NCBI RefSeq assembly: GCF_001712755.1 | Contig: NZ_MDKC01000013.1 | Span: 279,631-343,630 of the forward strand | Length of the DNA: 64,000 nt | DNA from: Gottfriedia luciferensis | GTDB lineage: Bacteria; Bacillota; Bacilli; Bacillales; Bacillaceae_G | Direction of reading: 5' to 3' | Program-made: the position numbers and the translations under genes | Part shown: positions 43,710 through 51,666 of the stretch, piece by piece | How positions within the stretch are numbered: the first letter of the stretch is position 1 | How the letters are laid out: each line of letters starts with the position of its first letter | Notes under the pieces: model-generated | The model's database searches: none | What the model was told of the DNA's origin: nothing | What the model saw: the letters and a program-made list of their open reading frames with translations, nothing else

Positions 43710-44753
43710 ATGAATCAGAATCATTCTCGAAAAATGGCCAAGAAAAGAAGAAAGAAAAAGAGAGGTATAATTGCTAGGGTATTATTACTTATCATTGTAG
43801 TAGCCTTAGTGTTTGTAGGATATAAAGGCGTTAGAACATATCTTGAATTAAATAAAGCAACAAAAGGGGAAGATATTTCTTCAAACTTAAGAAATGAAAA
43901 AGTTGCAATATCGAAAGACCCAATATCTATTCTCTTCTTAGGGATTGAAAACTATTCAACCGGTGGAAAGGGTGGACGAACTGACTCGATGATCCTTGCT
44001 ACCTTTAATCCAAAAGAAGAGACAATTAAAACAATGAGTATTCCTCGTGATACATATGTAAGTATCCCTGGACATGCAGATAAAACTAAAATAAACCATG
44101 CATATTCATATGGCGGTTTACAATTAACAGTTGATACAGTTGAGCAATTCTTAAATGTACCAATTGATTATTACGTTACAGTCGACTTTAATGGCTTTAA
44201 AAACATAGTTGACGCAGTTGGTGGAATTGATGTTGATGTACCATTTGATTTCTGGGAAAATACAGATACTACACCAAGGAAAAAGGTTTACTTTACAAAG
44301 GGTATGATGCATTTAGATGGACAACAGGCATTAGCATATTCACGTATGCGTAAACGTGATCCTCGTGGTGATTTTGGACGTGAAGAAAGACAACAACAAG
44401 TAATTAAAGCGATTTTAAATGAAATTAAATCACCTGAAACAATCATGAAAATGGATCAATATGCGAAAGTGTTCAGTAAAAATATTAGTACGAATATGAA
44501 AATGAGCGGTGGTATTTCACTTGCGAAGCATTTACCTAATATTACTGAAAATGACTTAGAAACAATAAAATTAAAAGGTAACGATGATACGATTCACGGT
44601 ATTTACTACTATGTTCCTGAAGAGGAAAGTGTAAAAGAAATTACTAGCAAATTCCGAGTTCACTTAGGTTTAGAAAAACCATCTAAAACGAATACAACTA
44701 ATACAATTAATTCAGATAGTAGTTCTGAAAATGAAAATAGTACCAATAAATAA
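43710..44753 (+). CDS. tagU: LCP family wall teichoic acid ligase (TagU/LytR)
   Basis: The product is 347 aa. A very basic N-terminus (KMAKKRRKKKRG), one membrane helix (about 20-42) and the LCP domain: ILFLGIENYSTGGKGGRTDSMILA, MSIPRDTYVSI, KINHAYSYGG, YSRMRKRDPRGDFGREERQQQVI. The tail is Asn/Ser/Thr-rich. It joins teichoic acid or other glycopolymers to peptidoglycan. Position next to yvyE supports tagU (formerly lytR). It is a paralogue of the LCP gene at 17359. Confidence 0.92.
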   Translation: MNQNHSRKMAKKRRKKKRGIIARVLLLIIVVALVFVGYKGVRTYLELNKATKGEDISSNLRNEKVAISKDPISILFLGIENYSTGGKGGRTDSMILATFNPKEETIKTMSIPRDTYVSIPGHADKTKINHAYSYGGLQLTVDTVEQFLNVPIDYYVTVDFNGFKNIVDAVGGIDVDVPFDFWENTDTTPRKKVYFTKGMMHLDGQQALAYSRMRKRDPRGDFGREERQQQVIKAILNEIKSPETIMKMDQYAKVFSKNISTNMKMSGGISLAKHLPNITENDLETIKLKGNDDTIHGIYYYVPEEESVKEITSKFRVHLGLEKPSKTNTTNTINSDSSSENENSTNK

Positions 44754-44761
44754 ATAGGCAG

Positions 44762-44796
44762 AAAGCTGATTCTTTTACAGGAATCAGCTTTTTTAT
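44762..44796 (+). terminator. Terminator of tagU
   Basis: AAAGCTGATTC/GAATCAGCTTT, 8-nt loop, T6. Confidence 0.93.
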
Positions 44797-44886
44797 TGGG
44801 TCAATCGTAATATATTTGTAATACTTGTTAACATTGTGTTAAGGATGTTATATAAAGGTATGTATTTTTTAAAATTTATAATAAAA

Positions 44887-44904
44887 TACCAATATATATT
44901 GGTA
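44887..44904. promoter_or_regulatory. 18-bp perfect palindrome upstream of degS
   Basis: TACCAATATATATTGGTA is fully symmetrical and lies about 140 bp before the degS start. TATAAT hexamers follow nearer the gene (44961, 44981). It is a possible operator for an unidentified dimeric regulator. Confidence 0.45.
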
Positions 44905-45043
44905 ATATAAGGTTTGAATCGGAAAAATTAAAATTTTTGCTTATTTCAAATTTTTGTACAATTATAATTCTATTTACATTATAATATTAAATATACATAA
45001 ATTTATTAGTCATTTAGTAATAGGCTAATGGGGGAAAAGGTGA

Positions 45044-46237
45044 ATGACAGCTAGAAAAATGGACAATCAGACACTAGACGAAATTATGGATAATATGCTC
45101 TCATCTGTTATAGATAGTAAGTCCCATGTGTTTGGAATTGTTGAAGATACTCGCTCAGAATACGAGAAATTAAGAGTAGAGCTTGAAGAAGTAAAATTAC
45201 AAGTAGTAGAGAAGATTGAAAATACGGTTAGATTAGATTTATTAGCCCGAGCGGCACGCAAAAAACTAACTGAAGTTGATGGGGAATTTAATCGGTATAC
45301 TGAATCTCAAGTAAAGTCAGTATATGAAACTGTCCAAAACATTCAGGAACAGCACTTTCTTTCATTAAAGGAAGAAAAAGTCCTAAATCATCGTAGAAAA
45401 GAATTAGAAAATAGACTTCAGACTTTGTTAGAGAAACTACAAAAAGCCGAATTAATAGTTTCCCGTATTTCAATTGTTTTAAACTACCTTAATACAGACT
45501 TTAAGCAAGTTAGTCATTTACATGAAGAGGCAAAACAAAAACAAGAGTTCGGATTCCAACTGATACAAGCTCAGGAAGAGGAGCGTATAAAGTTATCACG
45601 CGAAATTCATGATGGCCCAGCCCAAACGTTAGCCAGTATATTAATGCAGTCAGACTTTTTAATAAAAACATATCGCCAAAGACCAGAAGAAGATGCAAGA
45701 AAAGAATTAGGTGATATAAAGGAACAAGTCCGTTGCGCATTAGGGGAAGTTAGAAGAATTATATATGATCTACGCCCAATGGCATTAGATGATTTAGGTT
45801 TAGTTCCAGCCCTTAATAAATATTTAAAATCGCTAGAGTCGTATAAGCATATTGAAATAAAATTTGACTATTGCGGTCAAAGCGAAAAAAGACTTAATTC
45901 AAAAATAGAAGTTGCAATCTTTCGGATCATCCAAGAGGCGGTTCAAAACGCATGTAAGCATGCCAATCCATCAACAATTTTTGTAAGATTAGAGTTTTTA
46001 AGAAACAAAATTAAAGTTTTCGTACAGGATGATGGAATTGGTTTTCCCGTTGGCAAAGGGCAAAGTGAAAACTCTTTTGGATTAATAGGAATGAAAGAAC
46101 GCGTTGAGTTATTAAGTGGAGATTTTATAATCGAATCTATATTAGACATAGGTACGACAATTAGGATCACTTTAGATGTAGAAATAGAGAATGAATTAGA
46201 AATGTCATTTCAAAATAAAGCGTCTGAAAATTCCTAA
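45044..46237 (+). CDS. degS: DegS, cytoplasmic sensor histidine kinase
   Basis: The product is 397 aa without membrane segments. The N-terminal sensor is a long coiled coil (about 35-170). The HisKA_3 dimerisation box AQEEERIKLSREIHDGPAQTL holds the phospho-acceptor His189. The HATPase domain has EAVQNACKHA, DDGIGF and FGLIGMKERVELLSG. It phosphorylates DegU to control exoenzymes, motility, competence and biofilm. Start ATG follows GGGGGAAAAGGTG. degU lies 150 nt downstream with a TATAAT in the gap, so degU may also have its own promoter. Confidence 0.96.
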   Translation: MTARKMDNQTLDEIMDNMLSSVIDSKSHVFGIVEDTRSEYEKLRVELEEVKLQVVEKIENTVRLDLLARAARKKLTEVDGEFNRYTESQVKSVYETVQNIQEQHFLSLKEEKVLNHRRKELENRLQTLLEKLQKAELIVSRISIVLNYLNTDFKQVSHLHEEAKQKQEFGFQLIQAQEEERIKLSREIHDGPAQTLASILMQSDFLIKTYRQRPEEDARKELGDIKEQVRCALGEVRRIIYDLRPMALDDLGLVPALNKYLKSLESYKHIEIKFDYCGQSEKRLNSKIEVAIFRIIQEAVQNACKHANPSTIFVRLEFLRNKIKVFVQDDGIGFPVGKGQSENSFGLIGMKERVELLSGDFIIESILDIGTTIRITLDVEIENELEMSFQNKASENS

Positions 46238-46387
46238 AAGTAAAATTTTATTTCACGTTTTTTGGAGATTTGCGTCGTAAGCAATAAGAAAATATGTTAA
46301 AATATACTATAATTTAGAAAAAAATACCAATTTCTACAAATTTCGATAGATTAGCAAACTAGATCAAATAAACAGAGGAGTAATGAA

Positions 46388-47065
46388 ATGAAAACTAGAA
46401 TTGCAATTGTAGATGATCATAAATTGTTTCGTGAAGGAATTAAGAGAATCCTAGATTTTGAAGAGAGTTTTGATGTTGTTGCTGAAGGTTCAGACGGTAC
46501 AGAGGTTGTAAATATCATGGATCAACATCAAGTAGATATATTTATTGTTGATATAAACATGCCGACAATGAACGGAGTAACTGCTACAAAAGCATTACTA
46601 GAAAAACATCCTGATGCAAAAGTAATCATTTTATCAATTCATGATGATGAATCGTATGTAACTCATGTCCTGAAAGTAGGTGCAAGAGGCTATTTATTAA
46701 AAGAAATGGACTCAGATACACTTATTGAAGCGATTAAAGTCGTTACAAAAGGTGGATGTTATTTACATCCGAAGATTACTCACAACCTAGTTGAAGAATT
46801 TAGAAGACTATCACTTAAAGAACAATTATTTAAATCTCGCGAAGTAGAAGTGCGCCGTCCATTACATTTACTTACTAGAAGAGAATGTGAAGTGCTTCAA
46901 ATGCTAGCAGATGGTAAAAGTAACCGTGCTATTGGTGAAGCTCTCTTTATTAGTGAAAAAACTGTCAAAAACCATGTAAGTAATATTCTACAAAAGCTAG
47001 AAGTAAATGACCGTACTCATGCTGTAGTGACGGCAATTAGAAATGCTTGGGTAGAAGTGAAATAG
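46388..47065 (+). CDS. degU: DegU, NarL-type response regulator
   Basis: The product is 225 aa. Receiver domain with [10 protein letters not shown], phosphorylation site Asp55 in [12 protein letters not shown], and [13 protein letters not shown]-terminal LuxR-type HTH with [23 protein letters not shown] and [25 protein letters not shown]. It is the partner of DegS. In B. subtilis unphosphorylated DegU helps comK expression and the phosphorylated form favours exoproteins and matrix. Both comK and a matrix-type locus lie in this window. Confidence 0.97.
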   Translation: MKTRIAIVDDHKLFREGIKRILDFEESFDVVAEGSDGTEVVNIMDQHQVDIFIVDINMPTMNGVTATKALLEKHPDAKVIILSIHDDESYVTHVLKVGARGYLLKEMDSDTLIEAIKVVTKGGCYLHPKITHNLVEEFRRLSLKEQLFKSREVEVRRPLHLLTRRECEVLQMLADGKSNRAIGEALFISEKTVKNHVSNILQKLEVNDRTHAVVTAIRNAWVEVK

Positions 47066-47073
47066 TTAGATAC

Positions 47074-47112
47074 AAAAAGCAGAGTATCGGAGGATCGGTA
47101 CTCTGTTTTAGT
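47074..47112 (+). terminator. Terminator of degU
   Basis: AAGCAGAGTA…TACTCTGTTTT stem with a T-rich tail. Confidence 0.8.
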
Positions 47113-47359
47113 TTGTAGACAAAGAACATTATATTTGATATTTCACTTTTAGTCTGAAACATAGCAACAATAAATGCCCACTTTATCTTTTCAATAAATA
47201 GGCTTTTGAGTATAATAGTCTTTCTAAGTCTAGCTGACTTGTCGAATGGGCTAAAGAGTAAAGAGAATGAAATACAATGATTTTACTTAATTAGTTGTGT
47301 AAAATTAAAACCAATAAATACATAGTTAAACGTTAATATATATAAGAAAGGATATGAAC

Positions 47360-48202
47360 ATGAGAACTGCAATTGTTACAGATAGTACATCCTATATCCC
47401 AAAGGAAGTAAGAGATTCTTTAGATATACATATGTTGCCTCTTAATGTAATCTTCGGAGACGCGTCCTACCAAGAAGAAGTTGAAATTACTGCTGAACAA
47501 TTTTTCCTCAAGGTCCGTGAACAAAAGGAACTTCCAAAAACTTCACAGCCTGCATATGGCACGATTATTGAAAAATTTGAACAGCTATCAAAAGAATATG
47601 AGGCAGTAGTTGCTATCACTTTATCAAGTGGAATTAGTGGAACCTATCAAAGTATTGTATCAGCAGGTTCAATGATTGATAACTTAGAAGTAGTCGCTTA
47701 CGATTCAGAAATTAGCTGCATGGTCCAAGGGTTTTATGTCATTGAAGCTGCGAAAATGGCAAAGAATGGTGCTGGACCAACTGAAATCATAGAGCGATTA
47801 GATGAAATAAAACAATCTGCTGATGCTTACTTTATGGTTTTTGATTTAGATCACCTGCAACGCGGTGGAAGACTTTCAAGTGCACAAGCATTTGTAGGAA
47901 GTTTACTACAAGTAAAGCCAATTCTAACATTTGTAGACAAACAAATTGTTGCCTTTGAAAAAATTCGAACTGAAAAAAAGGCAATGAAACGAATTACAGA
48001 TTTATTTGGCGAAGTTGCATCAAAAGGCGAAAAAATGAAAGCAGTTGTTATTCACTCAAATCGTGAAGACGATGCAAAAAAGTTAGCCCAACAACTTAGT
48101 GAAACATATCCGAATGTTGAAATAGAAACTTCATATTTTGGCCCAGTAATTGGAACGCATCTTGGTGAAGGTGCTTTAGGATTGGGTTGGTATGTTGTTT
48201 GA
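47360..48202 (+). CDS. degV: DegV family fatty-acid-binding protein (FakB-type)
   Basis: The product is 280 aa. The DegV fold pattern is clear: TAIVTDSTSYIPKEV, TSQPAYGTIIEKFE, TLSSGISGTYQS, DLDHLQRGGRLSSAQAFVGSLLQVKPIL and GPVIGTHLGEGALG. Such proteins hold a fatty acid for phosphorylation by FakA. It stands after degU as yviA does in B. subtilis. ATG 47360 is preferred over ATG 47354 because AAAGGA is only 2 nt from the latter. Confidence 0.93.
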   Translation: MRTAIVTDSTSYIPKEVRDSLDIHMLPLNVIFGDASYQEEVEITAEQFFLKVREQKELPKTSQPAYGTIIEKFEQLSKEYEAVVAITLSSGISGTYQSIVSAGSMIDNLEVVAYDSEISCMVQGFYVIEAAKMAKNGAGPTEIIERLDEIKQSADAYFMVFDLDHLQRGGRLSSAQAFVGSLLQVKPILTFVDKQIVAFEKIRTEKKAMKRITDLFGEVASKGEKMKAVVIHSNREDDAKKLAQQLSETYPNVEIETSYFGPVIGTHLGEGALGLGWYVV

Positions 48203-48207
48203 GTAGG

Positions 48208-48236
48208 AGCTCCTTTGATTAGGGGCTTTTTTTTTA
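48208..48236 (+). terminator. Terminator of degV
   Basis: AGCTCCT/AGGGGCT stem followed by T9. Confidence 0.85.
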
Positions 48237-48250
48237 GCAGTGAATATTTG

Positions 48251-48545
48251 TTATTGTAATTAAAAAGTGAGTATTTGAAATAAAAACTAGAAATCGCAAT
48301 TAAAATCTAGGTAACGCAATTAAATAGTGAGAATCGCAATTAAAATCTAGGTAACGCAATTAAAAATAGAGAATCGCAAATAAAGTCTAGGTAAGGCAAT
48401 TAAATAGTGAGAATCGCAATTAAAATCTAGGTAACGCAATTAAAAATAGAGAATCGCAAATAAAATCTAGGTAACGCAATTAAATAATGAGAATCGCAAT
48501 TAAAAATAGAAAATCACAAATAAAACCAGAGAAATCGCAATGAAA
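48251..48545. repeat. 20-bp tandem repeat array (about 14 copies)
   Basis: Degenerate 20-bp units of two alternating types, AATCGCAATTAAAATCTAGG and TAACGCAATTAAATAGTGAG, run without spacers; edge copies are more diverged. The invariant heart is GCAAtTAAA. A period of 20 bp is about two helical turns, so the A/T tracts lie on one face of the DNA. There is no spacer pattern as in CRISPR. It lies between degV and comFA. Confidence 0.9.
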
Positions 48546-48885
48546 GAGAAAAACTCGATAAATTATTGAAGATTTTATTCAATTTCACTTAAAGTTTTTT
48601 TAGAGTTTATATAGAATTTGATCAAAAATGCTTCGTTTTTAACTAGAATTAAATTATTTTTAGTCTACTTTACAAACGAACTGTAGAATTATTGAAGAGG
48701 GATTTTTATCATTAAAAACTCGTCACAATATATCTATATATTTGACAAAGAAATTTCACTGGATTTTACTTCGTTAGTGAATGATTGGATGTAATATTTG
48801 AAGATGGCCATATTTATGTGGAACCTTTTTAAAAGCTCCCAAGTTTCATCCCTCAAAATAAATAATATAAGAAAGTAGGTTAAAA
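48546..48885. other. Upstream region of comFA
   Basis: No gene is seen. AT-rich. I looked for the ComK box AAAA-N5-TTTT that would be expected before comFA and found only poor versions (near 48627). Confidence 0.4.
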
Positions 48886-50229
48886 ATGGACAAATTTTAC
48901 GGTAGAAAACTCCAACTTCTCCCCACAATAAACCTTCAGGAAATCCCTCCAACAAGTGTAATCATTCAAGCGGTTCAAAAAATTAAAAATCGTTATCAAT
49001 GCTTTCGTTGTGGTAATCAAAATCAACACTTTTTCGCTACTCATTTTTGTGCTAAATGTTCATCACATTGTACATATTGTCGAAAATGCATCACTATGGG
49101 AAAGATGTCGACATGTACTGAGTTAATCATTAATGAAGATGATTTGAGATTCGATCCCTCAATTTCTGGACTCGAATGGGATGGTAAACTTTCACCTCAG
49201 CAAAAAGAAGCCTCTATTAAAGTAGTTGAAGCTGTGAACGAAAATCAGAATTTGCTACTTTGGGCAGTTTGTGGTGCAGGAAAAACAGAAATGTTGTTTG
49301 AAGGGATTGAAGCTGCACTACAGCAAGGAAAATTTGTTTGTATTACAACTCCTCGAGTAGATGTTGTTTTGGAGCTATCGATTCGATTCAGACAAGCCTT
49401 CCCTACTATTTCAATTGCAGTACTTTATGGAGGTAGTGAAGAGATATGGGATGGAAATAGGATAACGATTTGTACAGTACATCAGTTAATGAAATTTAGA
49501 CATACCTTCCACTTATTAATTATCGATGAAGTTGATGCTTTTCCTTATAATATTGAAACACATTTGCACTGGGTTGCAAATGAATCAAGAACGATTAAAG
49601 GTTCTACAGTACAAATGACTGCTACTCCCACTAGTGAACAACAACTACTTGCGCTAAAAAATAAAATCAAAAATGTAATGGTTCCCGCAAGATACCATAG
49701 GCAACCCCTGCCAGTACCAAGCTTTAAATGGATTGGCAACTGGCGTAAAACAATCCGCAAAACACAAAAACTCCCAAATTCTTTAGAAAAATGGATTAAA
49801 TTATTTATTCAGAAAGGCTGCCCTATTTTTTTGTTTGTCCCTACAATTAATGAATGTATTTTTATAGAAGAGGCCGTTAAAAAGATAACAGTTAAATCGG
49901 CATCAGTTCATAGTCAAGATCCACAAAGACATGAAAAAGTGAGTGCTTTTCGAAATGGTGATACGCAAGTTTTAATTACAACGACAATTTTAGAGAGAGG
50001 CGTTACGATTCCGAATAGCCAAATAGCTGTATTAGGTGCTGATGAAGAGATTTTTACTGAAAGTGCATTAGTCCAAATTGCTGGACGTGCTGGTAGGCAT
50101 ATAAATTATGCAAAGGGAGAAGTTATCTTTTTTCATAATGGAATAAGCGAAGAAATGGTCAAAGCTAAAAAGCAAATACTTCTAATGAATCATTTAGGTA
50201 TCAAGAAAGGCTGGTTGGATAATAAGTGA
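48886..50229 (+). CDS. comFA: ComFA, competence DNA helicase/translocase
   Basis: The product is 447 aa. An N-terminal zinc-binding region (about 39-78: CFRCGNQNQ, CAKCSSHCTYCRKC) is followed by a helicase core with AVCGAGKTEML (Walker A), LLIIDEVDAFPY (DEVD box), TATPTSEQ and, in the second domain, TTTILERGVTIPNSQIAV and QIAGRAGRH. ComFA drives single-stranded DNA through the membrane channel during transformation. The comFC start overlaps its stop by 4 nt. comFB, which lies between them in B. subtilis, is absent. Confidence 0.95.
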   Translation: MDKFYGRKLQLLPTINLQEIPPTSVIIQAVQKIKNRYQCFRCGNQNQHFFATHFCAKCSSHCTYCRKCITMGKMSTCTELIINEDDLRFDPSISGLEWDGKLSPQQKEASIKVVEAVNENQNLLLWAVCGAGKTEMLFEGIEAALQQGKFVCITTPRVDVVLELSIRFRQAFPTISIAVLYGGSEEIWDGNRITICTVHQLMKFRHTFHLLIIDEVDAFPYNIETHLHWVANESRTIKGSTVQMTATPTSEQQLLALKNKIKNVMVPARYHRQPLPVPSFKWIGNWRKTIRKTQKLPNSLEKWIKLFIQKGCPIFLFVPTINECIFIEEAVKKITVKSASVHSQDPQRHEKVSAFRNGDTQVLITTTILERGVTIPNSQIAVLGADEEIFTESALVQIAGRAGRHINYAKGEVIFFHNGISEEMVKAKKQILLMNHLGIKKGWLDNK

Positions 50230-50906
50230 TTTGTGTATATTGTGGTGTTCGATTTGTTGAGAAGTTTTCCTTTCATAAATTGTTTTTTCAAACCAATGAA
50301 TTAACTTGTTCACAATGTATATCGAAATTTAAAAAAATAATTGATCCTGTTTGTGAAATTTGTTGTGGTTACATTATAGAGAATCAAAAGCTTTGTAAAA
50401 ATTGTATCGAGTATATAAGTTTAAAGCTAGAAATGCCGTTAATTATTAATAAGTCGATCTTTCATTACACAAATGAAATAAAAGAGTGGCTCAATAAATT
50501 TAAATTTTGTGGTGATGTTCAGTTAGCATCTATATTTGCGGATGATTTGATGGAATACTATGAAAATTCTTTCAAAAATTATAAAATAGTTCCAATACCT
50601 CTAAGTGATGCGAGACTAAAGGAACGAGGCTTTAATCAAGTTGAAGTGCTTGCACAATATGCAGGTTTAAACTTAACAAATTGTTTAGAAAGAATTCATA
50701 CGGAAAAACAAAGTAAGTTAAACCGTTATGAAAGACTTAGCCGAGAACAAGTTTTTTCTTATTGTTGTGCGGAAAAAATCGATAACGAACCGATTGTATT
50801 ACTTGACGATGTGTATACAACTGGTAAAACGGTACAAGATGCCGCAACGATATTGTTACAAAATGGTGCTACTGAAGTACATTCTCTTACATTAATTCGG
50901 GCATAA
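50226..50906 (+). CDS. comFC: ComFC, phosphoribosyltransferase-like competence protein
   Basis: The product is 226 aa. An N-terminal four-cysteine zinc finger (CVYCGVRF, CSQC, CEICCGYI, CKNC) precedes a PRTase domain with RLKERGFNQVEVLA and VLLDDVYTTGKTVQDAA (PRPP-binding loop). It acts with ComFA in DNA uptake. Start GTG overlaps the comFA stop. Confidence 0.94.
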   Translation: MICVYCGVRFVEKFSFHKLFFQTNELTCSQCISKFKKIIDPVCEICCGYIIENQKLCKNCIEYISLKLEMPLIINKSIFHYTNEIKEWLNKFKFCGDVQLASIFADDLMEYYENSFKNYKIVPIPLSDARLKERGFNQVEVLAQYAGLNLTNCLERIHTEKQSKLNRYERLSREQVFSYCCAEKIDNEPIVLLDDVYTTGKTVQDAATILLQNGATEVHSLTLIRA

Positions 50907-50937
50907 AGCTTGGCGGCTTGTTAATTATAAAAGAACT

Positions 50938-50964
50938 TAATTTTACTACGAGTTTTACCGATAT
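50938..50964 (+). promoter_or_regulatory. SigD-like promoter of flgM
   Basis: TAAT (50938-50941), 15-nt spacer, ACCGATAT (50957-50964) compares with the SigD consensus TAAA-N15-GCCGATAT: 3/4 and 7/8 positions match. It lies about 100 nt before flgM. Confidence 0.6.
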
Positions 50965-51065
50965 AAATAGTGGTCATTGGACAGAATAAAAAAAAAATAC
51001 AGATAAAGGATCGTAATTTAATATTAAATCCGAGGTATAAAACGATTAGCGATGAGGTGAGAAAT

Positions 51066-51323
51066 ATGAAGGGTAATACATCTGATGAGGATAAAGTTCA
51101 TTTACATCGATACAAAGTAGAAAAAAATGAACAAAATAAACGAGAACAAGAAGGAAAAATAGAAATCTCCCCTCAAGCAAAGGATAATCAAAACGCCAAT
51201 CAGATAATCGCAAAACGTGATGAACGTATTAAGCAATTAAAAAAACAAATTGACGAGGGAACATACAAAGTTCAACCAATGAAAGTGGCTGAAAAAATGC
51301 TTAGCTATTTTAATAAGAAATAA
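51066..51323 (+). CDS. flgM: FlgM, anti-sigma-D factor
   Basis: The product is 85 aa. The C-terminal half KIEISPQAKDNQNANQ, RDERIKQLKKQIDEGTYKVQP and VAEKMLSYF is the sigma-binding part of FlgM. The N-terminal half is charged and disordered as usual. It holds SigD inactive until FlgM is exported by the flagellar hook-basal body. ATG 51066 follows GAGGTGAGA; the frame is open further upstream. The flgN, flgK, flgL, hag, fliD genes that follow in B. subtilis are not here, and yvyF is missing as well. Confidence 0.9.
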   Translation: MKGNTSDEDKVHLHRYKVEKNEQNKREQEGKIEISPQAKDNQNANQIIAKRDERIKQLKKQIDEGTYKVQPMKVAEKMLSYFNKK

Positions 51324-51382
51324 AGGTTAACAACCGAACCGGATTGTTACTAAAATTGTTAAGCTATATATGTAAAAAATAG

Positions 51383-51413
51383 GAAAGAACTTAGCAAAAT
51401 GTTAAGTTCTTTC
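51383..51413 (+). terminator. Hairpin after flgM
   Basis: A perfect stem GAAAGAACTTA/TAAGTTCTTTC with a 9-nt loop; the tail TGTGTCT is poor in T, so termination may be weak. Confidence 0.5.
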
Positions 51414-51666
51414 TGTGTCTAGGCAAGGAAATAAAAAGGATTTACATACGAATCAAAATCTTATCTTATTTGTGTCTTGAAGTTTTTAAAGTACTCTTTC
51501 ATTTTATTGTATTTTAATTTGATTTGGAGGGAAGTTAATATTAATTATTTTGAAAAAAACTTAATAAAATTATGGAAAGATTTTCTTAATATATCACACA
51601 ATTGTTTCTAATAATGTGATAAACTCAAATAGTTTAGTTTTTTACTTTTTATGTAGAGGTGTACAT
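51414..51666. other. kimA leader region
   Basis: No gene is seen. TTTATTGTATTTTAATTTG and later AT-rich DNA offer several -10 candidates. The c-di-AMP (ydaO) riboswitch that precedes kimA in B. subtilis is not recognisable here. Confidence 0.5.

Noticed and set aside
48251..48545. CRISPR array
   Set aside because: Units are 20 bp, contiguous and degenerate, with no unique spacers and no cas genes.
51324..51666. ydaO-type c-di-AMP riboswitch before kimA
   Set aside because: The conserved blocks could not be found by eye on either strand.
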